Below are positions 24,108-32,429 of a stretch of 64,000 nucleotides of DNA, piece after piece. The notes beneath the pieces are model-generated. The model did not search any database. It saw only the letters and a list, made by a program, of their open reading frames with translations, and was not told where the DNA came from. Positions within the stretch are counted from its first letter, which is position 1; each line of letters opens with the position of its first letter. Source of the DNA: Pseudomonadota bacterium (GTDB lineage: Bacteria; Pseudomonadota; Gammaproteobacteria; Burkholderiales; Burkholderiaceae_C); the NCBI GenBank assembly GCA_021815805.1, contig JAKAZQ010000006.1, forward strand, positions 11,656 through 75,655, given 5' to 3'. The position numbers and the translations under genes are program-made.

Positions 24108-24911
24108 TTATAGGGTTTGCGGTGCGCTCGCGGCGCCGCGCTGCACGCCCAGCAGCGAGCGCAGGCGCGCGACCTCCGCGCGCGACACCGGAACCCAGGC
24201 CGGCGGCTCGCCACGCATGCGCAACTGCACCTTGCCGTCGCGCCGGCCGAGTTCGAGCACGGCGTCGAGGTTGACGATGAAGCAGCGATGCACGCGCACG
24301 AAGCGCTGCGGGTCGAGGCGCGCCTCGAGGTCGCCGATGCTCAGGTTGCAGAACTGGAATCCGCCATCGGTCAGCACGCGCGTGTAGTGCGCCTGCGACT
24401 CCAGAAACAGCACCTGCGAGGTATCGACGAAGGTCACCTTGTGGTTGGCGACCAGCGGCAGGCGGGCGAGCCTGCGCTTTTGCGCCCCGCCTGGCGCCGG
24501 CGCCGGCGCGGTGTCGGCGTTGGCCGGCGTCACGCCGCCCTGCACCACCAGCTGCGTGACGTCGTAGAACACGAGCACGAAGCCGGTGGTGCTGGTGTCC
24601 TCGCCGGCCAGGCGGGTCACCTTGATCAGCAGCACCTGCTCGGGAATGTTGATGATCATGGTCATCGGCGTCGCCGCCGCGACCGGACAGGCCGAGGCCT
24701 GGTCGAGCAGGAACGACACCTTGGCCGCCGAGCGCGGCGGGTGGAACGACGTCACCAGGTTCTCGAACGGCCGCTTTTCGCCCACCGGCAGGACGCGGCG
24801 CGCGAAGTCGTTCATCGCCAGCACCTTGCGCTGCGCGTCCAGGTGCACGACACCGACCTCGAATTTCTCGAACAGATAGAGGGCCGACGCGGGCCCGAGC
24901 GGCGTGGACAT
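24108..24911 (-). CDS. rcoM: CO-sensing heme-PAS/LytTR regulator RcoM
   Basis: A 267-residue regulator. The N-terminal PAS domain (about 10-120) matches RcoM of Paraburkholderia xenovorans, including a His in FHPPRSA (His57), a Cys in SACPV (Cys75) and a Met in MTMIINIP (Met85). These align with the reported heme ligands His74, Cys94 and Met104. The C-terminal LytTR DNA-binding domain spans about 150-255 (HYTRVLTDGG, FVRVHRCFIVNLDAV). RcoM activates cox genes when CO binds ferrous heme. It is encoded 182 bases upstream of coxM in the same direction, so the coxM promoter is separate. Confidence 0.93.
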   Translation of the reverse strand: MSTPLGPASALYLFEKFEVGVVHLDAQRKVLAMNDFARRVLPVGEKRPFENLVTSFHPPRSAAKVSFLLDQASACPVAAATPMTMIINIPEQVLLIKVTRLAGEDTSTTGFVLVFYDVTQLVVQGGVTPANADTAPAPAPGGAQKRRLARLPLVANHKVTFVDTSQVLFLESQAHYTRVLTDGGFQFCNLSIGDLEARLDPQRFVRVHRCFIVNLDAVLELGRRDGKVQLRMRGEPPAWVPVSRAEVARLRSLLGVQRGAASAPQTL

Positions 24912-24972
24912 GCCGAACTCCCCGGGTCAGCCGCGCGGGCTCGTCGTCGGCGCCATGCCGGGCATCGCCGCC

Positions 24973-25545
24973 TCAGCCCCTTGCACCGGCCACGCGCACG
25001 CGCGCCGCCGGGCCGCGCGCATGCGCGCGCAGCAGGCCGAGCGCCAGCGCCGCGCCCCACGCCATGCCGGCCTGCATGGCCCCGAGCAACGGTGGCAGGG
25101 CGAGGCTCGTGGCCCGCAGCTGCGCCGCGCGCGCGAACAGCGGCATGCCCAGGTTCATGCCGGCCAGCATGAGCGCCAGGCAGAGCAGCGTGGACAGCAG
25201 GCGGCGCCATGTGCAGCAGCGCGACAGCGCCTGCCACAGGAGCGGCGCGCTGCCGCCCAGCACGAGCGCGGCGTTGCTGGCCGAAAGAAGGTCGAAGTGC
25301 CAGCGCAGCAGCTGCGAAAGCGGCAGGCCGGCGCCGCACAGCGACACCAGCAGCGCGAGCCGGCCGTGCGCGGCATCGAAGGCGAGCCCGGCCAGCATGC
25401 CGAGCATCGCCGCCGCCATCGTGCCGCGCGCCGGCAGCACCGCGGCCGGCATGTGGCGGTGCAGGCGCGCATGCGCAAGCATGCCGGCGGCCGCCGTGGC
25501 CAGGCAGGCGAGCAGCAGTGCAAGCGGTGACAACGATGGATTCAT
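24973..25545 (-). CDS. integral membrane protein of unknown function
   Basis: A 190-residue hydrophobic protein that I do not recognise. Five or six membrane segments are apparent (about 7-27, 37-57, 62-80, 92-108, 118-138, 152-172), with a His-rich first loop (HARLHRH) and many Met and Leu residues. It lies 61 bases upstream of rcoM in the same direction and may be cotranscribed with it. CO dehydrogenase clusters often contain small membrane proteins of unknown role, but I cannot match it to CoxB, CoxC, CoxH or CoxK. Confidence 0.65.
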   Translation of the reverse strand: MNPSLSPLALLLACLATAAAGMLAHARLHRHMPAAVLPARGTMAAAMLGMLAGLAFDAAHGRLALLVSLCGAGLPLSQLLRWHFDLLSASNAALVLGGSAPLLWQALSRCCTWRRLLSTLLCLALMLAGMNLGMPLFARAAQLRATSLALPPLLGAMQAGMAWGAALALGLLRAHARGPAARVRVAGARG

Positions 25546-25665
25546 GCGAGCAGTCTTCGCCGCGCCCGACCCGCGTCGGGCATGCCCGCGATTGTGCGTC
25601 AGCCGGCGTCGGCGCGCCATGCGCGTTGCCCCGCATGCGCGCAGCGGCGCAGGCACAATGCGCGC

Positions 25666-27090
25666 ATGCTTGCGAGTTACGTCCTGCTCGACCTGGAGAC
25701 CACCGGCGGCAACCCGGTGCACGATCGCATCACCGAGATCGCCGCGCTGCGCATCGACCACGGCCAGGTCAGCGCGCGCTGGCACAGCCTGGTCGACCCG
25801 GGGCGCCCGATTCCGCCGTCGATCCAGCGCCTGACCGGAATCAGCGACGCCATGGTCGCCGGTGCGCCGGCCTTCGAGCAACTCGCGCCGCAGCTGCTGG
25901 AACTGCTGCAGGGCGCCGTGCTGGTGGCCCACAACGTGCGCTTCGACCACGGCTTCCTGAAGAACGCCATGGCACGCGCCGGGGTCGATCTGCGCGTGCG
26001 CACGCTGTGCACGGTGCGGCTGTCGCGGCGTCTCGAGCCGCACTGCAGCGGCCACGGGCTGGACGCCATCCAGCGCCGCCACGATCTGGTCAACCCGGCG
26101 CGCCACCGCGCCATGGGCGACGTGCAGGTGCTGCAGGCCTGGCTGCAGCGCATGGCGCAGGTGCATGGCGAGGACGCGCTGCGCGAGCATGCGCGCCTGC
26201 TGCTGCAGGCCGGCGCCAGCCTGCCTCCGCACCTGCAGAGCGACATCGACGCGCTGCCCGAGGGGCCGGGCGTGTACCTGTTCCACGGAGAAGGCGGCAT
26301 GGCGCTGTACGTCGGCAAGAGCGTGAACCTGCGCCGCCGCGTGCTGTCGCACTTCCAGGCCGATCACCGCCAGGCGCGGGAAATGCGCATGAGCCAGGAG
26401 CTGCGGCACATCGAGATCCGCGAAACCGCCGGCGAACTCGGCGCGCTGCTGCTGGAGGCGCGCCTGGTCAAGCAGTTGCAGCCGCTGTTCAACCGCAAGC
26501 TGCGCCGCGACAACCGCCTGTGCAGCTGGCGCCTGGCCGGCGACGTGCGCGAGCTGCCGCTGCTCGCGCTGGTGCGCGACGAAGGGCTCGATCCGGCGCA
26601 GTTCGACCGCCTGTACGGCGCCTACCGCAGCCGGCGCCAGGCGCAGGACAGCCTGCGCGCCGTCGCCGAGCGCCACCAGCTGTGCCTGCGCGTACTCGGC
26701 CTGGAGGCCGGGCGCGGGCGCTGTTTCGCGCACCAGCTGGGTCGCTGCCGCGGCGCATGCTGCGGCGACGAGAGCCTGCAGCAGCACGCGCTGCGCGCGC
26801 AGGCCGCGCTGGCCGGCGAGCGCCTGCGCGCGTGGCCCTTCGAAGGCGCCGTCGGGGTGCGCGAAACCTCCGCCGACGGCCGCCGCACCGAGATCCACGT
26901 GTTCGAGCAATGGCGCCACCTCGGCACGGTGCGTGACGAGCTCGAGCTCGACGAACTGCTGCGCTCGCGACGCGACGACCCGGGCTTCGGCTTCGACCTC
27001 GACACCTACAGGCTGCTGCTTTCGCATCTGTGCGGCCCGCACGGCCGCGCGCCGGACCTGCTGCACCTGCCCGCGCGCCGCGCGGCCTGA
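25666..27090 (+). CDS. exonuclease / GIY-YIG nuclease fusion protein
   Basis: A 474-residue two-domain nuclease. Residues 1-170 form a DnaQ-type 3'-5' exonuclease with Exo I LDLETTG, Exo II AHNVRFDHGFL and Exo III HRAMGDVQVL. Residues about 195-280 form a UvrC/Cho-type GIY-YIG domain (GPGVYLFHGEGG...LYVGKSVNLRRRV, then a conserved Glu in LLLEARLVKQLQP). A Cys-containing C-terminal region follows (FAHQLGRCRGACCG). Similar fusions are annotated as DNA polymerase III epsilon-like or excinuclease Cho-like proteins. A role in DNA repair is likely. It is divergent from the membrane protein gene. Confidence 0.9.
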   Translation: MLASYVLLDLETTGGNPVHDRITEIAALRIDHGQVSARWHSLVDPGRPIPPSIQRLTGISDAMVAGAPAFEQLAPQLLELLQGAVLVAHNVRFDHGFLKNAMARAGVDLRVRTLCTVRLSRRLEPHCSGHGLDAIQRRHDLVNPARHRAMGDVQVLQAWLQRMAQVHGEDALREHARLLLQAGASLPPHLQSDIDALPEGPGVYLFHGEGGMALYVGKSVNLRRRVLSHFQADHRQAREMRMSQELRHIEIRETAGELGALLLEARLVKQLQPLFNRKLRRDNRLCSWRLAGDVRELPLLALVRDEGLDPAQFDRLYGAYRSRRQAQDSLRAVAERHQLCLRVLGLEAGRGRCFAHQLGRCRGACCGDESLQQHALRAQAALAGERLRAWPFEGAVGVRETSADGRRTEIHVFEQWRHLGTVRDELELDELLRSRRDDPGFGFDLDTYRLLLSHLCGPHGRAPDLLHLPARRAA

Positions 27091-27131
27091 GCGCCGGCCA
27101 GGCCCTGCAGCATGGCGTCGTTCACGCTGGT

Positions 27132-27360
27132 GCCCTGTCCCGCGACTACCTGGCATTTCGTTCGGGTGCCTGCGGGAGCGATCGGCGGCTGGGCGCCAGG
27201 GGGCCCCGCAGGCGCCGAACCCTTCGGGCTGAGGCGTATCGGGGCGCATGCGGCGTTGCAGCCACGGGGCAGGCCCCCGGCCCGGCCGCGCACCCGCGCA
27301 TTGCCTGCGCCCCGATACGCCTCGGCGAAATGACAGGCATTTGCGCGACAGGACACTAGG
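27132..27360. repeat. composite inverted-repeat element (MITE-like)
   Basis: About 230 bases with no credible gene. The two ends are imperfect inverted copies of one 35-40-base sequence (left 27132-27172, right 27326-27360), each containing CCTGkCATTTCG. Inside lies a perfect 18-bp inverted repeat (GAGGCGTATCGGGGCGCA at 27233-27250, complement at 27308-27325). The right end finishes GACAGGACACTAGG, 41 bases before the SDR gene. Related single ends occur at 4272 and 48022. No transposase is present. It resembles a miniature transposable element or a REP-type composite; no target duplication was found. Confidence 0.65.
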
Positions 27361-27401
27361 ATTTGGTCTGCGAACAACACCACGATCCAGGGAGGATGCC
27401 C

Positions 27402-28142
27402 ATGACTTTGCGTATGCGACAACTGAGCGGCCAGGTGGCCGTGATCACCGGGGCTTCCAGCGGCATCGGCGCGGCCGCCGCGCGTGCGCTGCACGCCGAA
27501 GGCGTGCAGGTGGTGCTGGCGGCGCGCAGCCGGCAGCGCATCGCGGCGCTGGCCGACGAACTCGGCGCCGGCGCGCTGGCGCTGCCCACCGACGTCGGCG
27601 ATGCGGCCCAGGTGCGCGCGCTGTTCGACGCCGTGCGCGAGCGCTTTGGCGGGCTCGACCTGCTGTTCAACAATGCCGGCGTCGGCTACCACGGCGCGTT
27701 CGAGCACGGCAAGGTCGACGAGTGGAAGGCCACCATCGACGCCAACCTGTGGGGCGTGCTGCACTGCACGCAGGCCGCGATCCCGCTGCTGCGCGGTCGC
27801 CCGGGGGCGATGATCAGCACCGTGTCCAGCGTCGGCGGTCGCCGCGGCATCGAGGGCTGGGCCGTCTACAACGCGACCAAGTTCGCCGTCGTCGGGCTGC
27901 ACGACGCGCTGCGCAAGGAACTCGGCCCCGAGGGCATCCGCGTGTCCCTGATCGAACCCGGCGCCGTCTACACCGAATGGGGCCACAACGTGCCGGCGGA
28001 GCAGATGAAGGCACGCCGCGACTCGCTGCAGGCGCTGCACGCCGAGGATGTCGCGCAGGCACTGCTGTGGGCGTTCGCCCAGCCGCCGCATGTCAACGCG
28101 CTGGAGTCGCTGATCCTGCCGACGCGCCAGACCACTCCGTGA
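27402..28142 (+). CDS. short-chain dehydrogenase/reductase
   Basis: A 246-residue classical SDR. The cofactor motif TGASSGIG (about 18-25), NNAG (about 90-93), and a catalytic Ser (SSVGG) with YNATK (Tyr-x3-Lys) are all present. The family uses NAD(P)H to reduce or oxidise carbonyls or alcohols; substrate unknown. GGAGG lies six bases before the chosen ATG, while an ATG two codons earlier is too close to it. It converges on prpR. The repeat element ends just upstream and may supply or disturb its promoter. Confidence 0.9.
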   Translation: MTLRMRQLSGQVAVITGASSGIGAAAARALHAEGVQVVLAARSRQRIAALADELGAGALALPTDVGDAAQVRALFDAVRERFGGLDLLFNNAGVGYHGAFEHGKVDEWKATIDANLWGVLHCTQAAIPLLRGRPGAMISTVSSVGGRRGIEGWAVYNATKFAVVGLHDALRKELGPEGIRVSLIEPGAVYTEWGHNVPAEQMKARRDSLQALHAEDVAQALLWAFAQPPHVNALESLILPTRQTTP

Positions 28143-28158
28143 AGGGCGCGCAGCCGGC

Positions 28159-30144
28159 TCAGCCGGCGCGCGCCGCGCGCAGCTTGCGCCACAGCGTGCT
28201 GCGTGAAATGCCGAGCTCGGCGCAGGCCGCGGACTGGTTGCCGGCGCACTGCTCCAGGGTGCGCTCGATCAGTTCACGCTCCAGTTGCGCGCGCCGCGGC
28301 GCCAGCGCCGGCACGCCGCCGGCGCGCGCCCCCGGCTGCGCCCCAGCTTGCGCGCGCGGGCCCGCCGGCGGCAGCTCGGGCAGCAGTTCGGGCAGCAGTT
28401 CGCGCAACGCCTGGCGCAGCTGCGAGGCCTCGTCCTCGGCGATGCCGGCCACGCGCTCGGCCAGGTTCTCGAGTTCGCGCACGTTGCCGGGCCAGGCATA
28501 GTCCGTCGCCTGCTCGAGGACCTCGAGCAGCCCGCGCAGCAGCATCGAGCGCTGGCCCGCGGGCGTGCCGAGGCGCGCCAGGGCCTTGTCCAGCAGGTGC
28601 TCGGCCAGCGCCGGCAGGTCCTCGCGGCGCTCGCGCAGCCCGGGAAGTTGCAGGCGCAGGATGTTCAGGCGGTAGTACAGGTCGCGCCGGAACAACCCGG
28701 CCTCGATGCGCTGCGGCAGGTCGCGGTGCGTGGCGGCGATCACGCGCACGTCCACCGGGGTCGGCTCGGTGGCGCCCACGCGCAGGATCTCGCGCTCCTG
28801 CAGCACGCGCAGCAGGCGCGTCTGCAAGGCCAGCGGCATGTCGCCGATCTCGTCGAGGAACAGCGTGCCGGTGTGCGCGGCCTCGAACAGGCCGGTCTTG
28901 CCCGCCTTGCGCGCCCCGGTGAAGGCGCCCTCCTCGTAGCCGAACAGCTCGCTCTCGAGCAGGCTCTCGGGGAACGCCGCGCAGTTGATGGCGACGAACG
29001 GCTGGGCACGCCGACGGCTCGCCGCGTGCACGCCCTGCGCGAACAGCTCCTTGCCGGTGCCGCTCTCGCCGACGATCAGCACGGTGGCGTCGCTGCGCGC
29101 GTGGCGCTGCGCCTGTTCGCGCGCGCGCCGCATGGCCGGGCTGCTGCCGACCAGGTCCGACAGGCGCCAGCGCGTGAGATTGGAGGACGGGCGCGAGCGC
29201 GCACGCAGGTTGCGATCCACGCGCTGGATCGCCGCCGGGTCCTGGCAGGTCAGCACGGCCCCGGTGCGCACGCCGCGCTCGACGATCGGGGTGCGGCTGA
29301 GCACCAGGGTCTGGCCGCCGAAGCGCACGATGTCCTCGGCCTGCTCGATGCCGTCGCGCAGCGTGCGGGCCAGCGTGAACTCGGGGGCCACGTCGCCGAG
29401 CACGCGACCCAGCAGTTGCTGGCGCGTGCGCCCGAGCAGGCGCAGCATCGGCGGATTCACAGCCTCGATGCGCTCCGACTCGTCGACGGCCACGACGCCG
29501 TCGCGCAATTGCTCGACGATGGTGTTCAGGCGTTCGCGCTTGGCCGCCGCCAGGCGTGCCGCTCGCGCCACCTCGACGGCGTCGTCGATGGCCGCCCGCA
29601 CGGCGTCGTGGGAGTACAGCAGGATGCCGCGCATGCCGAGCTGCTCGGCCAGCCCCAGCACCATGCCGGGCGCCACCACGACCTCGACGCCGGCGTCGCA
29701 CAACTCGCGCACGCAGGCCGCGGCGTCGGCCTCGCTGCGATAGCTGCGCTGCACGATGTCGAGGGCGAAGCCGCGGCTGAACTGCTCGACCTCGCTGCTC
29801 GGCGCGCCGAAGCTGACCAGCGCGATGCGCCGCGACAGCGCGCGCGCGCGCGCCAGCGCCAGCATCAGGTCGAAGCCGCCGACCTTGACGGTGACCACCG
29901 GCAGCTCGCTGCGGCGGCGCAGGAAGGCGCCGTGCAGCCCCGCCGAGACCAGCACGTCCACCCCCTCGGCGGAACGCCGCGCCTCGATGTCCGCCAAGGC
30001 TTCCTCGAAGCCGCGATCCACCACGTCCACGCGCGCACGCCCGGCGTATTCGGGCGCCACGTCGTGCAGCAATTGCTTCAGGCGCAAAAAGCCGACAGCC
30101 AGGATACGCGGCGGGGACTCGGCGACGACGGGTGAGGCGCACAT
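28159..30144 (-). CDS. prpR: propionate catabolism activator PrpR (sigma-54 dependent)
   Basis: A 661-residue enhancer-binding protein. The PrpR_N sensor domain (about 15-190), known to respond to 2-methylcitrate, is followed by a PAS region (about 200-300) and the AAA+ domain (about 330-565) with Walker A GESGTGKE and the sigma-54 contact loop GAFTGA. The C-terminus is a Fis-type helix-turn-helix (ACAELGISRSTLWRKLR). It is divergent from prpB. A palindromic site sits 34-59 bases before its start, so it probably regulates itself too. Confidence 0.95.
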   Translation of the reverse strand: MCASPVVAESPPRILAVGFLRLKQLLHDVAPEYAGRARVDVVDRGFEEALADIEARRSAEGVDVLVSAGLHGAFLRRRSELPVVTVKVGGFDLMLALARARALSRRIALVSFGAPSSEVEQFSRGFALDIVQRSYRSEADAAACVRELCDAGVEVVVAPGMVLGLAEQLGMRGILLYSHDAVRAAIDDAVEVARAARLAAAKRERLNTIVEQLRDGVVAVDESERIEAVNPPMLRLLGRTRQQLLGRVLGDVAPEFTLARTLRDGIEQAEDIVRFGGQTLVLSRTPIVERGVRTGAVLTCQDPAAIQRVDRNLRARSRPSSNLTRWRLSDLVGSSPAMRRAREQAQRHARSDATVLIVGESGTGKELFAQGVHAASRRRAQPFVAINCAAFPESLLESELFGYEEGAFTGARKAGKTGLFEAAHTGTLFLDEIGDMPLALQTRLLRVLQEREILRVGATEPTPVDVRVIAATHRDLPQRIEAGLFRRDLYYRLNILRLQLPGLRERREDLPALAEHLLDKALARLGTPAGQRSMLLRGLLEVLEQATDYAWPGNVRELENLAERVAGIAEDEASQLRQALRELLPELLPELPPAGPRAQAGAQPGARAGGVPALAPRRAQLERELIERTLEQCAGNQSAACAELGISRSTLWRKLRAARAG

Positions 30145-30177
30145 GATGGCGTGGGACAGCCGGAGCGTGAAGCAGGG

Positions 30178-30203
30178 GTTTCATTATTGAAACATGAATT
30201 TCA
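30178..30203. promoter_or_regulatory. PrpR upstream activating site
   Basis: Two overlapping palindromes share the half-site TGAAA: GTTTCA-TTAT-TGAAAC (30178-30193) and TGAAA-CATGAA-TTTCA (30188-30203). They lie about 135 bases upstream of the predicted prpB transcription start, a normal place for a sigma-54 activator, and close to the prpR start. Confidence 0.7.
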
Positions 30204-30298
30204 TCTATGCGACACTGCTGCCATGTATACACGGGAGGCCCGGAAAAATACCTTTTTCATTCGCTGACTTGGACCACTCGGAGAGAAATTCTGCGCAA

Positions 30299-30314
30299 TG
30301 GCATGCTCCTTGCA
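30299..30314 (+). promoter_or_regulatory. sigma-54 promoter of prpB
   Basis: TGGCATGCTCCTTGCA fits the -24/-12 consensus TGGCAC-N5-TTGCA with one mismatch. The GG and GC pairs have correct spacing. It lies 36 bases upstream of the prpB start and downstream of the PrpR palindromes. Confidence 0.85.
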
Positions 30315-30350
30315 GAAACACCTGCACCCGGTCCTTACGCCCCCCATGCC

Positions 30351-31244
30351 ATGAAAACTCCTGGAACTCTGTTTCGCGCCGCGCTCGCCGAGGAAACCCC
30401 GCTGCAGGTCATCGGTGCCATCAACGCCAACCATGCCCTGCTGGCGCAGCGCGCCGGCTATCGCGCGATCTACCTGTCGGGCGGCGGCGTCGCGGCCGGC
30501 TCGCTGGGCATGCCCGACCTCGGGCTCAACACGCTCGACGACGTGCTCACCGATGTGCGCCGCATCACCGACGTGTGCGCGCTGCCGCTGCTCGTGGACA
30601 TCGACACCGGCTTCGGCCCGAGCGCCTTCAACATCGCCCGCACCGTGAAAAGCCTGATCAAGTTCGGCGCCGCGGCGTGCCACATCGAGGACCAGGTCGG
30701 CGCGAAGCGCTGCGGCCACCGCCCGGGCAAGGAAATCGTGCCGTCGCAGGAAATGGCCGATCGTGTCAAGGCGGCGGTGGACGCGCGCACCGACGACGCG
30801 TTCTTCGTGCTGGCGCGCACCGACGCCATCGCCGTCGAGGGCGTGGATCAGGCCATCGAGCGGGCGCAGGCCTGCGTGGCTGCCGGCGCCGACGGCATCT
30901 TCGCCGAGGCGGTGCCGGATCTCGCCACCTACCGACGCTTCGTGGACGCCGTCGGCGTGCCCGTGCTGGCCAACATCACCGAGTTCGGCAAGACCCCGCT
31001 GTTCACGCTGGACGAGTTGCGCTCGACCGGAGTGCGCATCGCGCTGTACCCGCTGTCGGCATTCCGCGCCATGAACAAGGCGGCCGAGAACATCTACCAG
31101 ACCATCCGCCGCGACGGCACCCAGCGCGGTGTGCTCGACACCATGCAGACCCGCGAGGAACTCTACGACCGCATCGGCTACCACGACTACGAGCAGCGCC
31201 TGGACCGCGTATTCGCCGGGCAAGGCCGACCCGATTCCCAATGA
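30351..31244 (+). CDS. prpB: 2-methylisocitrate lyase PrpB
   Basis: A 297-residue enzyme that splits 2-methylisocitrate into pyruvate and succinate, the last step of the 2-methylcitrate cycle. The PEP-mutase/isocitrate-lyase barrel is complete, with the catalytic KRCGHRPGK loop (about 119-127) and metal-binding DIDTGFG (about 84-90). Length equals E. coli PrpB (296). MKTPGTLF was taken as start because it matches the family; an upstream ATG lies inside the untranslated region after the sigma-54 promoter. First gene of prpBC-acnD-prpF. Confidence 0.96.
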   Translation: MKTPGTLFRAALAEETPLQVIGAINANHALLAQRAGYRAIYLSGGGVAAGSLGMPDLGLNTLDDVLTDVRRITDVCALPLLVDIDTGFGPSAFNIARTVKSLIKFGAAACHIEDQVGAKRCGHRPGKEIVPSQEMADRVKAAVDARTDDAFFVLARTDAIAVEGVDQAIERAQACVAAGADGIFAEAVPDLATYRRFVDAVGVPVLANITEFGKTPLFTLDELRSTGVRIALYPLSAFRAMNKAAENIYQTIRRDGTQRGVLDTMQTREELYDRIGYHDYEQRLDRVFAGQGRPDSQ

Positions 31245-31264
31245 CCCGACAGGAGACCCCCACC

Positions 31265-32419
31265 ATGACCGAATCCACCACCCCCGGTTTCAAGCCCAAG
31301 AAATCCGTCGCCCTGTCGGGCACGGTGGCCGGCAACACCGCGATCTGCACGGTCGGGCGCACCGGCAACGACCTGCACTACCGCGGCTACGACATCCTGG
31401 ATCTCGCCGAGACCTGCGAATTCGAGGAAATCGCCCACCTGCTGGTGCACGGAAAGCTGCCCAACGGCGCCGAGCTGGCTGCCTACAAGACCCACCTGAA
31501 GGCCATGCGCGGCCTGCCGCTGGCGCTGCGCCAGGCCCTCGAGGCGCTGCCGGCGGCCAGCCACCCGATGGACGTCATGCGCACCGGGGTCTCGGTGCTC
31601 GGCTGCGCGCTGCCCGAAAAGGACGATCACAACCTGCCCGGCGCGCGTGACATCGCCGATCGCCTGATGGCCAGCCTCGGCTCGATGCTGCTGTACTGGT
31701 ACCACTACAGCCACAACGGGCGTCGCATCGACGTGGAAACCGACGACGACTCCATCGGCGGGCATTTCCTGCACCTGCTGCACGGCCGCGCGCCGTCGGA
31801 GTTGTGGGTGCGCGCGATGCACACGTCGCTGATCCTGTACGCCGAACACGAGTTCAACGCATCGACCTTCACGTCGCGCGTGGTCGCCGGCACCGGCTCC
31901 GACATGTACTCGGCCATCACCGGGGGCATCGGCGCGTTGCGCGGGCCCAAGCACGGTGGTGCCAACGAGGTGGCGTTCGAGATCCAGAGCCGCTACGCGT
32001 CGCCCGACGAGGCCGAGGCGGACATCCGCCAGCGCGTCGCCAACAAGGAGGTGGTGATCGGCTTCGGCCACCCGGTGTACACGGTCAGCGATCCGCGCAA
32101 CAAGGTGATCAAGGCGGTGGCGCGGCGACTCAGCGAGGACCAGCACGACCTGCGCATGTTCGCGATCGCCGAGCGCCTGGAGAGCGTGATGTGGGAGATC
32201 AAGAAGATGTTCCCGAACCTCGACTGGTTCTCCGCCGTGAGCTACCACCTGATGGGCGTGCCCACGGCCATGTTCACGCCGCTGTTCGTGATTTCGCGCA
32301 CCTCCGGCTGGGCCGCGCATGTCATCGAGCAGCGCCAGGACGGCAAGATCATCCGCCCCAGCGCGAATTACGTGGGTCCGGACGACCAGTCGTTCGTGCC
32401 GCTGGCGCAGCGCGCCTGA
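31265..32419 (+). CDS. prpC: 2-methylcitrate synthase PrpC
   Basis: A 384-residue citrate-synthase-fold enzyme that condenses propionyl-CoA with oxaloacetate. Active-site residues of the fold are present: His in GPKHGGANE and His in [13 protein letters not shown], with Asp in the C-terminal part. The N-terminal [18 protein letters not shown] segment is typical of PrpC, not GltA. It follows prpB by 20 bases. Confidence 0.95.
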   Translation: MTESTTPGFKPKKSVALSGTVAGNTAICTVGRTGNDLHYRGYDILDLAETCEFEEIAHLLVHGKLPNGAELAAYKTHLKAMRGLPLALRQALEALPAASHPMDVMRTGVSVLGCALPEKDDHNLPGARDIADRLMASLGSMLLYWYHYSHNGRRIDVETDDDSIGGHFLHLLHGRAPSELWVRAMHTSLILYAEHEFNASTFTSRVVAGTGSDMYSAITGGIGALRGPKHGGANEVAFEIQSRYASPDEAEADIRQRVANKEVVIGFGHPVYTVSDPRNKVIKAVARRLSEDQHDLRMFAIAERLESVMWEIKKMFPNLDWFSAVSYHLMGVPTAMFTPLFVISRTSGWAAHVIEQRQDGKIIRPSANYVGPDDQSFVPLAQRA

Positions 32420-32429
32420 GGCCACGGCC

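Noticed and set aside
24108-24911. Considered as CoxC/CoxH, the other LytTR proteins of cox loci
   Set aside because: It has no N-terminal MHYT membrane helices; the PAS domain with His, Cys and Met ligands fits RcoM.
27132-27360. Considered as an insertion sequence
   Set aside because: Only 230 bases, no transposase frame and no target-site duplication visible; kept as a repeat element only.
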